The position numbers and the translations under genes are program-made. 54,021 nucleotides of DNA from assembly GCA_945898195.1 (NCBI GenBank), contig CAMDHM010000018.1:1-54021 (forward strand), read 5' to 3'. Every line of letters begins with the position of its first letter. Positions within the stretch are counted from its first letter, which is position 1. Below, piece by piece: positions 33,377 through 43,634 of the stretch. This stretch comes from Pseudobacteriovorax antillogorgiicola (lineage in GTDB: Bacteria > Bdellovibrionota_B > Oligoflexia > Oligoflexales > RGVZ01). The notes beneath the pieces were generated by a model that had not been told where the DNA came from, did not search any database, and saw nothing but the letters and a program-made list of their open reading frames with translations.

Positions 33377-34687
33377 CTAAAAAAAGACGCGAGACGACAA
33401 CAAAAGATTCTGAAGGGACGCCGTTACCTGCTGTGTCGCATAGGAATCTGCGACCACTTGGGCGTGACCAGTACCCCTCTGAGAAACGTAAGTTAATGAA
33501 ATCTCACGTGATTTCTGGACGTAGCCAATCCCCACGCTGTTCCCATTGAAGTCGATGGCTGTTTGCTGATTGGCCACCCCCGGTTTTGGCGCCGGGTAAA
33601 GGCTGGCATTGGAAAACGCACCACCCCGCAGGGTCAGCCACCCAAACACAGCCTCCATACCGACGGAAAAGTTATAAGTCGTCTGAAGGCCACGGGACTC
33701 TTCGGCCGCTCCCATGGCATGCTTGATGAGGTCTGCCGCCAGCAAAAAATGTCCGGGTTCGCCCCAGGCCATCCCAAATTGGTAGGTCCGAACCCTCGGT
33801 TCATCCATTTCACTGGATTTGCCCTCAAGCAACGACAGGTGATTGATGCTACCCGGCAAACCTGACGACCCTGGACTATCCGCCTGATAATCCGAGACCC
33901 CCGTGTTGTTGCTGATGGGAAAGGGATAGCGCAGGCTAAAACCTGTCCGCAAATGCCCCCAAACAAACAACACGCCAGCCGTTCCAAGCAAACCCTCATT
34001 AAGGGTTTCGTACTTTAAGTTCCTTGAGGTAAAGGCCCCTGATTTTTCTGAAATAATTTGGAAATTGGATACAGCAGATTGCCTGCGGTAGTAAGCCCCA
34101 GAGACACCAAGGGATAGCCCGTCAGCCACCAAATACGATAGGCCAATCCCGGCCGAAGACAGGGTCGATGCCTCCTGATACGTCCGGTAATAATCAACAG
34201 AATCTCCCGAGGCCAACTCCACACCAAGAAATAAATCATTTTGATTGACGTTGTGTTCGTCCAACGAAGCAAATCCGTAGCCAAAACCAAATCGACCATT
34301 GCGCACGCTTGCTCCGAAAAACCCAGGCGTCAAAGACTGCGCGTGTTCGACAAATGGCTCATCACTAATGGTCTGGTCAAATGAAGTAGACGACTGGATG
34401 AGACCAATACCAGAGACGGAAAGTTCGGGGCGTTCGATCAAACTGTAACCGGCGGGATTCCAGTAGACCGCCGAAGGATCGTCGGCCACCGCCACGAAAG
34501 CGCCCGCCATGCCTGCAGCACGGGCCCCCGGCAGCATGTTTCGCTGATGGGCGAATGGACCGGCATAACCGGCGATCGGACAGATCGCTGTGACCAAGGC
34601 CACAGCAATTCCAAGGCCAGCCTTGACGCTGGCTGGTGCCAGGACGGTCGGGCGTGGTCCCCGCGGAAATTTTCTGATAGGGAACAT
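33377..34687 (-). CDS. FadL/OmpP1-family outer-membrane protein
   Basis: A 436-residue protein with a long basic leader and signal peptide (GIAVALVTAICPIAGYA). The N-terminus of the mature protein has AGMAGAFVAVADDPSAVYWNP AG-like sequence, the hallmark of the OmpP1/FadL/TodX family. The rest alternates beta-strands, and the C-terminus ends in phenylalanine (LLLSSRVFF), as outer-membrane barrels do. It could transport hydrophobic compounds such as fatty acids, which fits the acyl-CoA dehydrogenase elsewhere in the window. It is divergent from the phosphoesterase gene. Confidence 0.8.
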   Translation of the reverse strand: MFPIRKFPRGPRPTVLAPASVKAGLGIAVALVTAICPIAGYAGPFAHQRNMLPGARAAGMAGAFVAVADDPSAVYWNPAGYSLIERPELSVSGIGLIQSSTSFDQTISDEPFVEHAQSLTPGFFGASVRNGRFGFGYGFASLDEHNVNQNDLFLGVELASGDSVDYYRTYQEASTLSSAGIGLSYLVADGLSLGVSGAYYRRQSAVSNFQIISEKSGAFTSRNLKYETLNEGLLGTAGVLFVWGHLRTGFSLRYPFPISNNTGVSDYQADSPGSSGLPGSINHLSLLEGKSSEMDEPRVRTYQFGMAWGEPGHFLLAADLIKHAMGAAEESRGLQTTYNFSVGMEAVFGWLTLRGGAFSNASLYPAPKPGVANQQTAIDFNGNSVGIGYVQKSREISLTYVSQRGTGHAQVVADSYATQQVTASLQNLLLSSRVFF

Positions 34688-34806
34688 AGACGTGTATTCG
34701 GCATTCCCTTGTGAGACTGGAGCCCAAGCTTGGCTTGAACAGTTCTGAGGGTAATTTCGGCGGCAACAAAGGCCGAAAAACTGGAACCAAATTCAGGGAT
34801 CTTCGC

Positions 34807-35595
34807 ATGTTTACCAAGGCTGAATTTGTCGCCGTGTCTGACATCCACCTGAACCATACCTCCGACGAACGGGGGCAGGTTTTATTAGAAGTCATCGATG
34901 CCTGCATTGCGTCGCGCGTAAGCTGCTTTGCCCTTCTCGGCGACATCTTCGACTTCTGCCTTGGCGGAACCAGTTATTTCTTGAAAAAATTTGCTGCGGT
35001 CGGTGATCGGCTTGAAGCTCTCGCCGCCAATGGAACACGCGTTGTATTTATCGAAGGCAATCATGAATTCGATCTGGCAAAAATGGGCTGGCGCGGCGTT
35101 GAAGTGGTGAGCGAATCAGAAACCGAGCGCGGCCTGACATGGCGGACCTCGTCCGGAAAAAAAATCGTCATGACACACGGGGATCTTTTTTATGCACCCG
35201 CCAGCTACCTGACATTTCGTAAGCTAATCAAATCACGGCCAAGCTTATTTGCGGTATCCATGGTTCCCGGTCCGCTGATGGATGCCTACGCGCTGCGCCA
35301 CGCTAGAGTGTCCCGTTCTCGTGACCCTTACCGCGTGATCAATGAGGGCGCGATCCTTAATGACGCACGAAAATTTGCGGCGGAAAAAGATGCCGATCAC
35401 CTGCTATTCGGTCACTTCCATATACCGTGGACCGAGCCGTTGCAAAGCGGAAGCCGCGAAGGGCTCATGCTGTGCATGAACTCCTGGGACAAGCCAAATG
35501 TCTTGATATTTGATGGAAAGGAATTTCACCGCGGCTTCGCTGGTCGCCCCGGAAAACCCATGGATTTTTCGCCTGCACTTAGAGCTCAGCTCTGA
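34807..35595 (+). CDS. LpxH-like metallophosphoesterase
   Basis: A calcineurin-type phosphoesterase of 262 residues with all metal motifs: VSDIHLN, LLGDIFDFCLGG, FIEGNHEFDLA, MTHGDLFYA and LLFGHFHIP. It resembles UDP-2,3-diacylglucosamine hydrolases of lipid A synthesis, but the GNHE motif replaces the usual GNRD, so a related substrate is possible. ATG 34807 is chosen because AGGGA precedes it. It overlaps the convergent FlgT-like gene by 17 bases. Confidence 0.75.
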   Translation: MFTKAEFVAVSDIHLNHTSDERGQVLLEVIDACIASRVSCFALLGDIFDFCLGGTSYFLKKFAAVGDRLEALAANGTRVVFIEGNHEFDLAKMGWRGVEVVSESETERGLTWRTSSGKKIVMTHGDLFYAPASYLTFRKLIKSRPSLFAVSMVPGPLMDAYALRHARVSRSRDPYRVINEGAILNDARKFAAEKDADHLLFGHFHIPWTEPLQSGSREGLMLCMNSWDKPNVLIFDGKEFHRGFAGRPGKPMDFSPALRAQL

Positions 35596-37327
35596 TTCCA
35601 AGGTAAAACCGCGACGAGTCATAAGCCGCCGTCTTGCCATTGCCAAGCTTAAATGAATGACTTTCATATTGCCAAGTCAGACCGTATTCAGAGTCGCCCT
35701 TCGCAGGGGCTGGCCGAAACAACTTAAGCTCAAATCCGGTACCGAGCGCAGAATTAATTGACTGCTTCACACCTTTGTATCCGTAACTACCCACGGTCAG
35801 CGGATAAAGAAAAACGTCGCCCTGGATACCCAACTTCTGCTCCTCGGAACCAACATGCAAGTCTCCTCGGCCCCCTGCAAACCCGCCCAAGAAAAAAGCG
35901 TCGAGGCCTCCAAAACTCTCTCCAGAAATATTGAGTCCAACCAGGCGGCCCACGCCACCATAACGCCACCGATGGATTTGAAGTGGACCACGGACGGCCT
36001 CCTTGTCGAGCGGATATTCAAGGTATCCGTTGCCGCGCAAATCGTATCCCGTAAAGCTCCCCTTTAAGGTTGAGCCAAAGGCTAAATCAGCCTCAAGATC
36101 ACCAAAGGCCTCGCGGCTGAGGCGTCTCGTTCCACGTAAACTGATGTTGTTGACAAGCGTATAAGGAGCCGCCGTCGAAGCCGACACGGGACCTGACACA
36201 GACCAAGACCGCAAGCCAAGCCCCAGTTCGCCCTCTGAGAAGATTCCTGCTGCGACCGACCCAAACCAAGTATCTTTGCGCCCGCCACCAATGCCGCCGT
36301 CACTAGCATCGTTAGCATCGCTACCAGCCGGGGCCGGCGGCACGCCTTCCACTCGTGGCACCAAAGGCACAGCAGCGGGCGTCATGGGTGCCGACGGGGC
36401 CTCTGTGACCGACGCTATTTTTTCAGGCACGACCTCTGCATGGGGCGGCGTCATCGGTTCAACCGGAATCGGACGCGCACCCGACCCAAGAACCTCGGGT
36501 CCGTAGGAGGTCACCGCAGCCTCGCGAGCAAATCGCGCCCGTGAGGCTATCCTAACCAACTTCACACCGTCACCAACACGAACCGCGCCTGGCTTGATCT
36601 GGCTCGTCATCCGGGCGATCGAGGTTCGACCCTTGACCTCCACAACTTGGGCCCGCCCGAGCTCCTCAATCGAAAATTTGTTCCACGCCCCCGTAGCCGG
36701 ATGGCGCGAAATCACGGCAACACGGCTGACCGCTATATCGTCTCCAACCTGGACGCCTTGCTCGAGCCCACCGGAAACCACCAAGAATCGCCCTTGCAAC
36801 GAAAGAACCTTGGCATCATAGGGAACCCGGTTAAAAAGGCGGAAGACCAAACCTTGAATTAACTTTTTAATGGCTTCGGCCCCGCCAGAGTCGACCTCTG
36901 CAACATCGATCGCCTCAGATTCCTGCAGCAGCGGTTCAGATTTTCGACCCAACAGGCGCACAATGAAATCAACTGTATCGGCTCGATCTCGAACCTCTAG
37001 TGAAACAAAGGCGTCGACCTCGAACTGTTCGATCAATTCAAGCCGAACCTTTTCATCGGCCCGGGCGTTACGCGATAGTTCAGGATCAATAACCCGAAAG
37101 CGCCCGGAGGTTTGCACGGCTTCGGGAAACGACTGCTGAACCCCGGCACGAAAATCAGCAAAATGAGGATCTGAGACGATTGAAGCCGAAAAGTCAGGGG
37201 AGAAAACTACAGCCCGTTCAAGGCGAGGCATATCAACGGCGGCAATCGCCCGACTTGCAATAAATAAAAATCCCACCGAAAAGGCTGCCGACAGCGCCGA
37301 TCGCAGCGTGCAAAATTTTTTGAACAT
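35579..37327 (-). CDS. Exported protein: FlgT-like N-terminus, Pro-rich linker, C-terminal barrel
   Basis: The 582-residue product has a signal peptide (FSVGFLFIASRAIAA). Residues 30-260 resemble FlgT/TolB-like assembly proteins, with AVVFSPDFSASIVSDPHFAD, RFRVIDPELS and the barrel-like module VLSLQGRFLVVSGGLEQGV then GDDIAVSR and IKPGAVRVGDGVKLV. A 100-residue Pro/Ala/Val-rich linker follows (VEPMTPPHAEVVPEK and similar). The last 240 residues alternate strands with Gly/aromatics (RGTRRLSREAFGDLEADLAF, ending LYLGIRAEL-like), as in an outer-membrane barrel. Its job is unknown; a flagellar or secretion ring in the outer membrane is one idea. Confidence 0.65.
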   Translation of the reverse strand: MFKKFCTLRSALSAAFSVGFLFIASRAIAAVDMPRLERAVVFSPDFSASIVSDPHFADFRAGVQQSFPEAVQTSGRFRVIDPELSRNARADEKVRLELIEQFEVDAFVSLEVRDRADTVDFIVRLLGRKSEPLLQESEAIDVAEVDSGGAEAIKKLIQGLVFRLFNRVPYDAKVLSLQGRFLVVSGGLEQGVQVGDDIAVSRVAVISRHPATGAWNKFSIEELGRAQVVEVKGRTSIARMTSQIKPGAVRVGDGVKLVRIASRARFAREAAVTSYGPEVLGSGARPIPVEPMTPPHAEVVPEKIASVTEAPSAPMTPAAVPLVPRVEGVPPAPAGSDANDASDGGIGGGRKDTWFGSVAAGIFSEGELGLGLRSWSVSGPVSASTAAPYTLVNNISLRGTRRLSREAFGDLEADLAFGSTLKGSFTGYDLRGNGYLEYPLDKEAVRGPLQIHRWRYGGVGRLVGLNISGESFGGLDAFFLGGFAGGRGDLHVGSEEQKLGIQGDVFLYPLTVGSYGYKGVKQSINSALGTGFELKLFRPAPAKGDSEYGLTWQYESHSFKLGNGKTAAYDSSRFYLGIRAEL

Positions 37328-37379
37328 TTAAAAACTCCCCTTCTTCCCACATGAACCCTATTTCGCATCATTCGCTTTG

Positions 37380-37419
37380 ATCTTGTCTAGATCTTGTTTA
37401 GATTTTTTCTAGATTTTCT
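37380..37419. repeat. Four 11-bp A/T-rich tandem repeats
   Basis: ATCTTGTCTAG, ATCTTGTTTAG, ATTTTTTCTAG and ATTTTCT follow one another with an 11-base period, running into the 3' end of spoVR. The first three end in TAG. They lie 53 bases upstream of the FlgT-like start, where a promoter is expected. Confidence 0.7.
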
Positions 37420-38899
37420 CCACCTGGTGGTTCGTTCCATCAAAAGTGATTCGGCGACCTGATTCTTCAACCATAGTTTCTATATGGACTGGCCGACGCC
37501 AAATTTTGAAAATATTTTTCAACGTCTCGAGTGCAAAGTCATGTTTCAAATCAACACCCTCATGCTGGTGAGCCAGTAAAAGCTCACCTCGGTTTTTAAA
37601 ATTACCGTCTTTCACGAGAATCACAGGCTGTCCAAAGTTGGTCAGTTGTTGCAAAAGGCGCTGTTTAATTTGAGGGAAATCCCGCCCAGCAATGACATGT
37701 TGACCACTGCGGCGGTCGAAGTCATAAAGAAACATTTTCGTCTCATGACAGAAATCCTCATCAAGGAATTCATCAATAAATGTGATGTCATTATGCATCT
37801 TTCGAATTTCAAAGAGCTTGGCGCGCCCTTGATTAGCACCAGTATCCCATTCGGAACGTTTTTTCGGATCATCGCAATCCGTGTATTCCTTCCCAAAACG
37901 CCCCTTATCCCAGCGCCGTTCAACGTGACGGAGAAGTTCCACACCAAGTTTATAGGGATTTAATTGGCCAGGATGCGATGCAACGATTCCTGCATACTGC
38001 TCACAATAATCGATAATCTCGCTCTCCGTAAGTGGAGCAAGCTTGGTCATCATCTCGCTGTGCCAGTATGTCGCCCACCCTTCGTTCATAATTTTAGTCT
38101 GGCCTTGCGGCGCGAAATAGTAGGACTCATCACGAATGATTTCGAGAATACGTTTCTGCCAATGTTCAAAAGGCGCATGATCAATAAGAAACTTGAGCAC
38201 GTCGCGCTCTGGATTCTCGGGAAACCCACGCTGTTTTTCCGCCGCCTGCACTTGCTTCTGGGCTTGGGCGTCAAGAAATTCCTTCGGATTCACATAGCGG
38301 TCCATGTAAGACTTCGCCTTAATCTTGGCAACCGCTTTGGGGCGCGGGACATCGTCGCTGGGCAATGGTTTTTTTGTGGCAGGCCGAAATGGCGAGTGAA
38401 TATCGATCAGATTTTCAATCGATAGACAAACATCCACAAAACTTTCCACCTCGTCGTGCCCAACTTCATTGATCACCGACCTGATGTAGGAGGCGTGATT
38501 TGCCATCTGATCGAGCATCTTGCGATTGGTTTTGCTAAACCAATAATTATTTTTGAAAAAATCGCAGTGGGCGTAAACGTGCGCCATCACTGTTTTCTGG
38601 GAGGCTAAACTATTGGCGCGCAACAAATAGGCATAACAAGGGTTGGTATTAATCACCATCTCGTAAATGGTCGACAAACCATAGGTGTAGCTTTTCGAGA
38701 GCCGGTCATACTCCATTCCGAAACGCCAATGTGGGTACCTGGTGGGAAAACCACCGTAGGCCGCAATCTCATTTAACTGCTGATAATCAATCAGTTCAAA
38801 TATTGTCGGAAAAAAGTCGAGCCCAGCCGTTCTGGCGACATCTGCAAGTCGCGCGGCAACGTCTCGCAGTTCCGGCGTTAATTGGGTTTTGAATTCCAT
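37409..38899 (-). CDS. SpoVR-family protein (YcgB)
   Basis: The 496-residue SpoVR family protein is the usual third member of the PrkA-YeaH-SpoVR set. Recognisable segments are DFFPTIFELIDYQQLNEIAA, YGFPTRYPHW-like FGMEYDRL, NTNPCYAYL, MAHVYAHCDFFKNN and NEGWATYWHSEMM. It is linked to stress and nutrient-limitation survival in enteric bacteria. ATG 38899 lies 1 base after the yeaH stop, so the two are coupled; a GTG/ATG further up would overlap yeaH. Confidence 0.9.
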   Translation of the reverse strand: MEFKTQLTPELRDVAARLADVARTAGLDFFPTIFELIDYQQLNEIAAYGGFPTRYPHWRFGMEYDRLSKSYTYGLSTIYEMVINTNPCYAYLLRANSLASQKTVMAHVYAHCDFFKNNYWFSKTNRKMLDQMANHASYIRSVINEVGHDEVESFVDVCLSIENLIDIHSPFRPATKKPLPSDDVPRPKAVAKIKAKSYMDRYVNPKEFLDAQAQKQVQAAEKQRGFPENPERDVLKFLIDHAPFEHWQKRILEIIRDESYYFAPQGQTKIMNEGWATYWHSEMMTKLAPLTESEIIDYCEQYAGIVASHPGQLNPYKLGVELLRHVERRWDKGRFGKEYTDCDDPKKRSEWDTGANQGRAKLFEIRKMHNDITFIDEFLDEDFCHETKMFLYDFDRRSGQHVIAGRDFPQIKQRLLQQLTNFGQPVILVKDGNFKNRGELLLAHQHEGVDLKHDFALETLKNIFKIWRRPVHIETMVEESGRRITFDGTNHQVEKI

Positions 38900-38900
38900 A

Positions 38901-40004
38901 TCACTTACCCTTACCGAGAAAGACCTTAATGGCATCGATGATGGCATCGCGGTCCTTGATTTGGGCGATCGTCACACGTTCGTTTTTTTCACCAAAATGC
39001 TTTTGCAGATCACGCAGAAACTGTCCGGATCCATAGCGGGATTCCACCTGCCCGTAGCAAAATAGATTCGAAATAGGCAGCAGGTTTCCCTCTAAAATCT
39101 TCATGCATTCCGCCGTATCATTTCCAGACCAGTTGTCTCCATCCGAGAAATGGAATAAATAAATATTCCATTCTGAAGGTGGAAAGTGATCTTCAATCAA
39201 CTTCGCGGCCAATCGATAGGCGGAGCTGATCAGAGTTCCCCCGGATTCTTTGGTCCGGTAAAAAGTGTCTTGATCGACCTCGCGGGCGGTAGCATCGTGA
39301 ATTATGTACCGTCGTTCAAGACCTTCGTACTGAGTTTGCAACCAGGTATCGAGCCAGAAACTCGTCAACCGGACGATCTCTTTTTGCTCGTCACCCATCG
39401 AGCCCGAAACGTCCATCATATAAAGGATCACAGCATTTGCGACTGGAAGGTTGATAACCTTGTAGGAACGGTAACGCTTATCATCCTTAACGGGCACAAT
39501 TAGTGGATTATCAGGATTGTAGGTCCCCGATGATATCGACCGTTTCAAAGCCTCGCGGTAGGTCTTTTTAAAGTGGCGAAGCGATTCCGGACCTTGACGA
39601 AGAATGCCAGTGTACTTGTACTGGCGATCTTTGATGTTCTTCTTACCTTTGTTCTCAATATTAGGAAGGGCAAGTTCCTCGCCCAGAATCTGAGCCAATT
39701 CCTGCAATGGCACGTCAACCTCAAGGCTGTGTTGGCCCTCCTGATTTCCGGCTTCACCCTCACCAGGCTCACCCTGCCCCGGTTGAACCGAATCTCCGAC
39801 CTCACCTTCGCCCTGACCAACGCCCCCTTGCTCTTGCCCCCCAAACTGAAAATGAGGAATCTCGATCCGCGGCAAGGGGATGGTCACGACCTTCTTCCCC
39901 TGTCTTGCAAGCAGGTCCCCGTTAGCGATAAAACGCCGAAGTTCCTGCTTGATCTTGCCACGAACGATCTTGCGGAATCGGTTGAGGTCCGATTCCATCT
40001 TCAT
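38901..40004 (-). CDS. DUF444/YeaH-YhbH protein
   Basis: A 367-residue DUF444 protein, co-transcribed with prkA and spoVR. The C-terminal half is a von Willebrand-type domain with a metal-ion-dependent adhesion motif ([12 protein letters not shown]). A Gln/Glu/Gly-rich segment ([20 protein letters not shown]) lies near residues 55-90, and the [17 protein letters not shown] motif is typical. It starts inside the prkA stop (TAATG, 1-base overlap). It probably acts as a partner of PrkA. Confidence 0.9.
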   Translation of the reverse strand: MKMESDLNRFRKIVRGKIKQELRRFIANGDLLARQGKKVVTIPLPRIEIPHFQFGGQEQGGVGQGEGEVGDSVQPGQGEPGEGEAGNQEGQHSLEVDVPLQELAQILGEELALPNIENKGKKNIKDRQYKYTGILRQGPESLRHFKKTYREALKRSISSGTYNPDNPLIVPVKDDKRYRSYKVINLPVANAVILYMMDVSGSMGDEQKEIVRLTSFWLDTWLQTQYEGLERRYIIHDATAREVDQDTFYRTKESGGTLISSAYRLAAKLIEDHFPPSEWNIYLFHFSDGDNWSGNDTAECMKILEGNLLPISNLFCYGQVESRYGSGQFLRDLQKHFGEKNERVTIAQIKDRDAIIDAIKVFLGKGK

Positions 40005-42070
40005 TAGTGTTTCTCCTTGTCATTCTTCACGATATCGCCGCGCGCAAATATGCTTGCAACGAAACCAAGGGCATCATTTGCGCAAATCTCACAGTAGCCA
40101 TAATTCTTGATCAAGCGATTTTTAACGATATCGATCTTGGCCTGAGTTTCACGATCCACAACGTTTGACACCAAGGTGGTCAACTTGATCGTGTCCTTTT
40201 GATCTTCAAACAATTTGAGTTCAAGGGCCTTATGGAGGCGTTCATTGGTCCTGAAATCAAATGACTTCCCTTCGATGGCCAATGCACCAATGTAATTCAT
40301 AAGTTCGCGACGGAAATCGTCCTTGCGACTCTCTGCGATATCGATTTTCTCCTCGATAGACCGCAGCAAGCGCTCATCCGGTTCTTCGTCGGCCCCGGTG
40401 AACGGGTTACGAACCTTTTCACGCTGTACATATGCCTTGAGATTATCGATGTAGTTACCGCAAAGTTTTTGAATGGCCCCCTCGTCCGCAGACACGGCGC
40501 GCTGGACCTCGTGTTTCACGATGTCTTCATACTCCCGCCGAACCTCCGCCAGAATCTCCCGGTAACGTTTGCGCTCTTCCTCATCATTGATCAGCGAGTG
40601 GGTCTTCAGACCTGAATCAAGTTCATTCAATACGATGAATGGATTGATGCACCCTTCACCCTTATCAAGGACAAGTGATTGCGAAATTTTATCTTGAATG
40701 TAACGGGGACTGATCCCGTCCATACCCTCTCGCACGGCCTCCTTTCGGAGTTCCTTGATATTATCTTCCGTGAACTGGGCCATGGTTTTACCGTTGTAAA
40801 GCTTCATCTTCTGCATCAAGGTCAGATTTGCTTTTTTCGGTTCTTCAAGGCGCGTCAAAATGCCCCACATAGCCGCCATTTCCAGCGTGTGTGGAGCAAT
40901 GTGAATGTGGGGCACCGAATGTGCGTTGAAGTCTTTTTCGTAGATCTTGATCTCTTCCCCTAATTTTGTGATGTAGGGGATATCAATCTTCACGGTACGG
41001 TCGCGCAGCGCCTCCATAAATTCATTGTTTTGGAGCTTACGATATTCCGGCTCATTCGTGTGACCAAGGATCACTTCATCGATGTCCGTCTGAGCAAATT
41101 TCTTTGGCTTGATCTTATGTTCCTGGCTGGCCGTTAAGAGGTCATAGAGGAATGCTACGTCCAGTTTAAGCACTTCGATAAATTCAATCATGCCTCGGTT
41201 AGCGACATTGAACTCACCGTCGAAGTTAAATGCCCGCGGATCGGAATCGGATCCATATTCGGCAATTTTCCGATAATTGATATCGCCAGTTAGTTCCGTG
41301 GAATCCTGATTTTTTTCGTCTTTTGGCTGAAAGGTGCCGATACCAATCCGATCGCGTTCCGACAGAATAAGACGCCGGGTTTGGATGTGGTTTTTCACCA
41401 TCATCTCCCAATTTCCCCGGTAGTGATGCATCAGCTCACGGAACACATATCGACACGCCGGACAAACGTCCCCTTCGATATGAACCGCCTCGGAATGGTC
41501 GCGTCCCTCATTGATAGTCTTTAAAAGTTCCTCGCGGCGCTCCGGAGGTACAAGGTGCAGGGGCTCTTCATGGATGGGACACGGCATGGTGTCTTCCATT
41601 TTTAAAATTTCACGCAGGTTGGTCCATGTATAGGTATAGAGCGGACCTTGCGGGGTTTTCGAGTAAGCCTCAACGCCTTTTTTTAGCAGGCGGGCGATGG
41701 TGGATTTGGAAGATCCCACGGGGCCATGCAGCAATAACACACGTTTTTCTGGGCCATATCGATATGCGGCAGCCTTCAAGACATTGACGAGTTTCATCAA
41801 CTGGACGTCCAAACCGAAGATTGCATCGCGGCCATTATCGATCGGATCGTCGAAAAACTTGAAGTGGGTAATCTGCTTTTTGTACTCGACGTAATTGTAT
41901 GATCCGTAACTGGCGATCATATCGTAAATCCGCTGAAAGGCTGTTCTGGCGATGGTTGGATGTTCCACCACCATATCGAGGTAGTCCTCGAATGTGCCCG
42001 TCCAATTTAATTCCGCATACTGGCGGTCGAAGTCTGCGCTGTTGATGACTTCCATCAGTCGCTTGCCGTT
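40004..42070 (-). CDS. prkA: PrkA serine protein kinase
   Basis: A large AAA+ type protein kinase of stress and stationary-phase regulation. The P-loop is [19 protein letters not shown]. Other parts are [51 protein letters not shown] and [21 protein letters not shown] 42070 (688 residues) has AAGGGG 6 bases upstream, so I prefer it over 42115, which lacks a good site. It is the first gene of the prkA-yeaH-spoVR operon. The 140 bases upstream contain no gene. Confidence 0.92.
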   Translation of the reverse strand, partial: NGKRLMEVINSADFDRQYAELNWTGTFEDYLDMVVEHPTIARTAFQRIYDMIASYGSYNYVEYKKQITHFKFFDDPIDNGRDAIFGLDVQLMKLVNVLKAAAYRYGPEKRVLLLHGPVGSSKSTIARLLKKGVEAYSKTPQGPLYTYTWTNLREILKMEDTMPCPIHEEPLHLVPPERREELLKTINEGRDHSEAVHIEGDVCPACRYVFRELMHHYRGNWEMMVKNHIQTRRLILSERDRIGIGTFQPKDEKNQDSTELTGDINYRKIAEYGSDSDPRAFNFDGEFNVANRGMIEFIEVLKLDVAFLYDLLTASQEHKIKPKKFAQTDIDEVILGHTNEPEYRKLQNNEFMEALRDRTVKIDIPYITKLGEEIKIYEKDFNAHSVPHIHIAPHTLEMAAMWGILTRLEEPKKANLTLMQKMKLYNGKTMAQFTEDNIKELRKEAVREGMDGISPRYIQDKISQSLVLDKGEGCINPFIVLNELDSGLKTHSLINDEEERKRYREILAEVRREYEDIVKHEVQRAVSADEGAIQKLCGNYIDNLKAYVQREKVRNPFTGADEEPDERLLRSIEEKIDIAESRKDDFRRELMNYIGALAIEGKSFDFRTNERLHKALELKLFEDQKDTIKLTTLVSNVVDRETQAKIDIVKNRLIKNYGYCEICANDALGFVASIFARGDIVKNDKEKH

Positions 42071-42258
42071 CATGGTAACCCCTTCGATGCGGCGAGTTGG
42101 CATGTTCATGGTCATCCGGCAAAGCCCGACGGCCCACGGTTTGATTTTAAGGCATTCTGAATATAAATGCCCGTAATTGCCGATAGCCCATCATAAATCC
42201 GACTTACTTGGATTTCGAATGGACTTGCAAAAAGGCCAACGAGGCTTTGGTATAATTG

Positions 42259-43381
42259 CTATTTTACTGGTTCTTGGCCTTGCTTGAAGGACTCTTCCAG
42301 ATAGCGATTGATGAATGGATCGATGTCACCATCTAGAACTTCCGACGGAGTGTGGGACTCAAAATCCGTCCGATGATCTTTGACCAGTTGGTAGGGATGC
42401 AAAACGTAACTGCGAATCTGATGGCCAAAGGATATGTCACTTTTGGCAGCCTCTTTCGCATCTTGGATCTTACGACGTTCCGCCAGTTCTCGTTCGTAAA
42501 GCGCGCTGCGCAACAGCTTCATGGCCTGATCCCGGTTTTGATGCTGCGACCGCTGAGTCTGACAGGCCACCACAACACCGGTAGGCATGTGGGTGATTCG
42601 AATGGCCGAGTCCGTCTTGTTCACGTGCTGGCCCCCGGCGCCGCTGGATCGGTATGTATCAACACGCAAATCGGCCGGGTTGATGTCGATCACAATGGAA
42701 TCGTCCACCACAGGGGTGACGTAAACCGAAGCAAAACTAGTGTGCCGCCGCGCATTCGAATCGTACGGACTAATGCGAACCAGGCGATGCACACCGTTTT
42801 CACACTTCAAAAGTCCAAAGGCAAAATCCCCCTGAACCTCAAATGTCGCATTTCGAATCCCAGCGGAATCTCCGTTGAGGATATCGTATAGCTCCGTTTT
42901 CCAGCCCTTGCGTTCGGCGTACCTCAAATACATCCGAAGCAGCATCTGAGCCCAATCACACGACTCCGTGCCACCCGCTCCGGCGTTGATTGATACGATG
43001 GCGGCATTATTATCCAGCTCGCCGCTAAGCAGGCTTTGCGCCTCAACCGCAGTCAGTTCCCGCTTAAGGCTTATCAGGAGGGTTTCGGCCTCGAGTCGAT
43101 AGTCATCCTCACCGTCGGCGGCCAACTCAATGGCAGCATCAAGGTCGTCAATGGCTCGCCTCAGGCGGTCTGCCGTGGCAAGGCTGATTTCAAGAAGCCG
43201 TTTCTCTTTGACGATGGGGGCCGCTAAATCTGGTCGGGCCCAGAAGTCAGGGGTAACTTCAATTTGAATGTTCAGGTCTTCGAGGCGCCGCTTCTTGTTA
43301 GCGACGTCAAAGAAACCCCCATACGCGTTCAAATTTGACGCGCTGTTCTTTTGCTTCGCTGGAGATAGAGTGCAAATCCAT
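42259..43381 (-). CDS. prfB: Peptide chain release factor 2, with programmed +1 frameshift
   Basis: RF2 ends translation at UGA and UAA. ATG 43381 opens a 24-codon zero frame that ends in CTT-TGA-C at 43312-43306; the +1 frame continues DVANKKRRLEDL and runs to 42259, giving about 373 residues. The slip site CTTTGAC is preceded by GGGGG, as in the autoregulated prfB of many bacteria. The catalytic GGQ motif is SSGAGGQHVNKTDS and the codon-recognition tripeptide region is RISPYDSNARRHTSF, with tyrosine where E. coli has phenylalanine. The start is adjacent to and divergent from flbD. Taking the second frame as a gene starting at 43332 would lose the regulatory leader. Confidence 0.93.
43306..43317 (-). 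promoter_or_regulatory. prfB programmed frameshift site
   Basis: The minus strand reads GGGGGTTTCTTTGAC: an internal Shine-Dalgarno-like GGGGG, then CTT, in-frame TGA and C. When RF2 is scarce the ribosome slips +1 at CTT and reads GAC. Confidence 0.9.
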
Positions 43382-43422
43382 GATGTAATGGGTTTAACAG
43401 AATTTAACAGAGAGGTAAACCG

Positions 43423-43611
43423 ATGATCAAGCTGACGAAACTCGACAACAGTCCAATCCTGATCAACCTTGAAACCATCAAATACGCTGAGTCCGTACCG
43501 GACACCGTCCTTCGTTTCCTCAATGGGGACAACGTCATTGTCCGCGAGTCCCTGGAGCAGATTGAAGCCAGCGTGCTAGAATTAAAGAGGAAAATCTTTC
43601 AGACCCCTTAA
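43423..43611 (+). CDS. Flagellar FlbD-family protein
   Basis: The 62-residue product matches the small FlbD family over its full length: MIKLTKLDNSPILINLETIK, then YAESVPDTVLRFLNG and VRESLEQIEASVLELKRK. In many bacteria it precedes motA/motB or other flagellar genes; its role is poorly defined. The start has GAGAGG upstream. The next gene follows 23 bases later and is a TPR protein rather than motA. Confidence 0.88.
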   Translation: MIKLTKLDNSPILINLETIKYAESVPDTVLRFLNGDNVIVRESLEQIEASVLELKRKIFQTP

Positions 43612-43634
43612 GACCCGTCCAGGGATCAGGAGCG

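Noticed and set aside
35579-35595. Convergent 3' overlaps (also 20431-20447 and 47294-47328) as a sign of misannotation
   Set aside because: All three pairs have good family or structural support to their ends, so short convergent overlaps look genuine and only reflect compact packing.
42116-42258. Sigma-54-like TTGGC...TTGCA upstream of prkA
   Set aside because: The GG and GC elements are 7 bases apart, not 10, so it does not fit the consensus.
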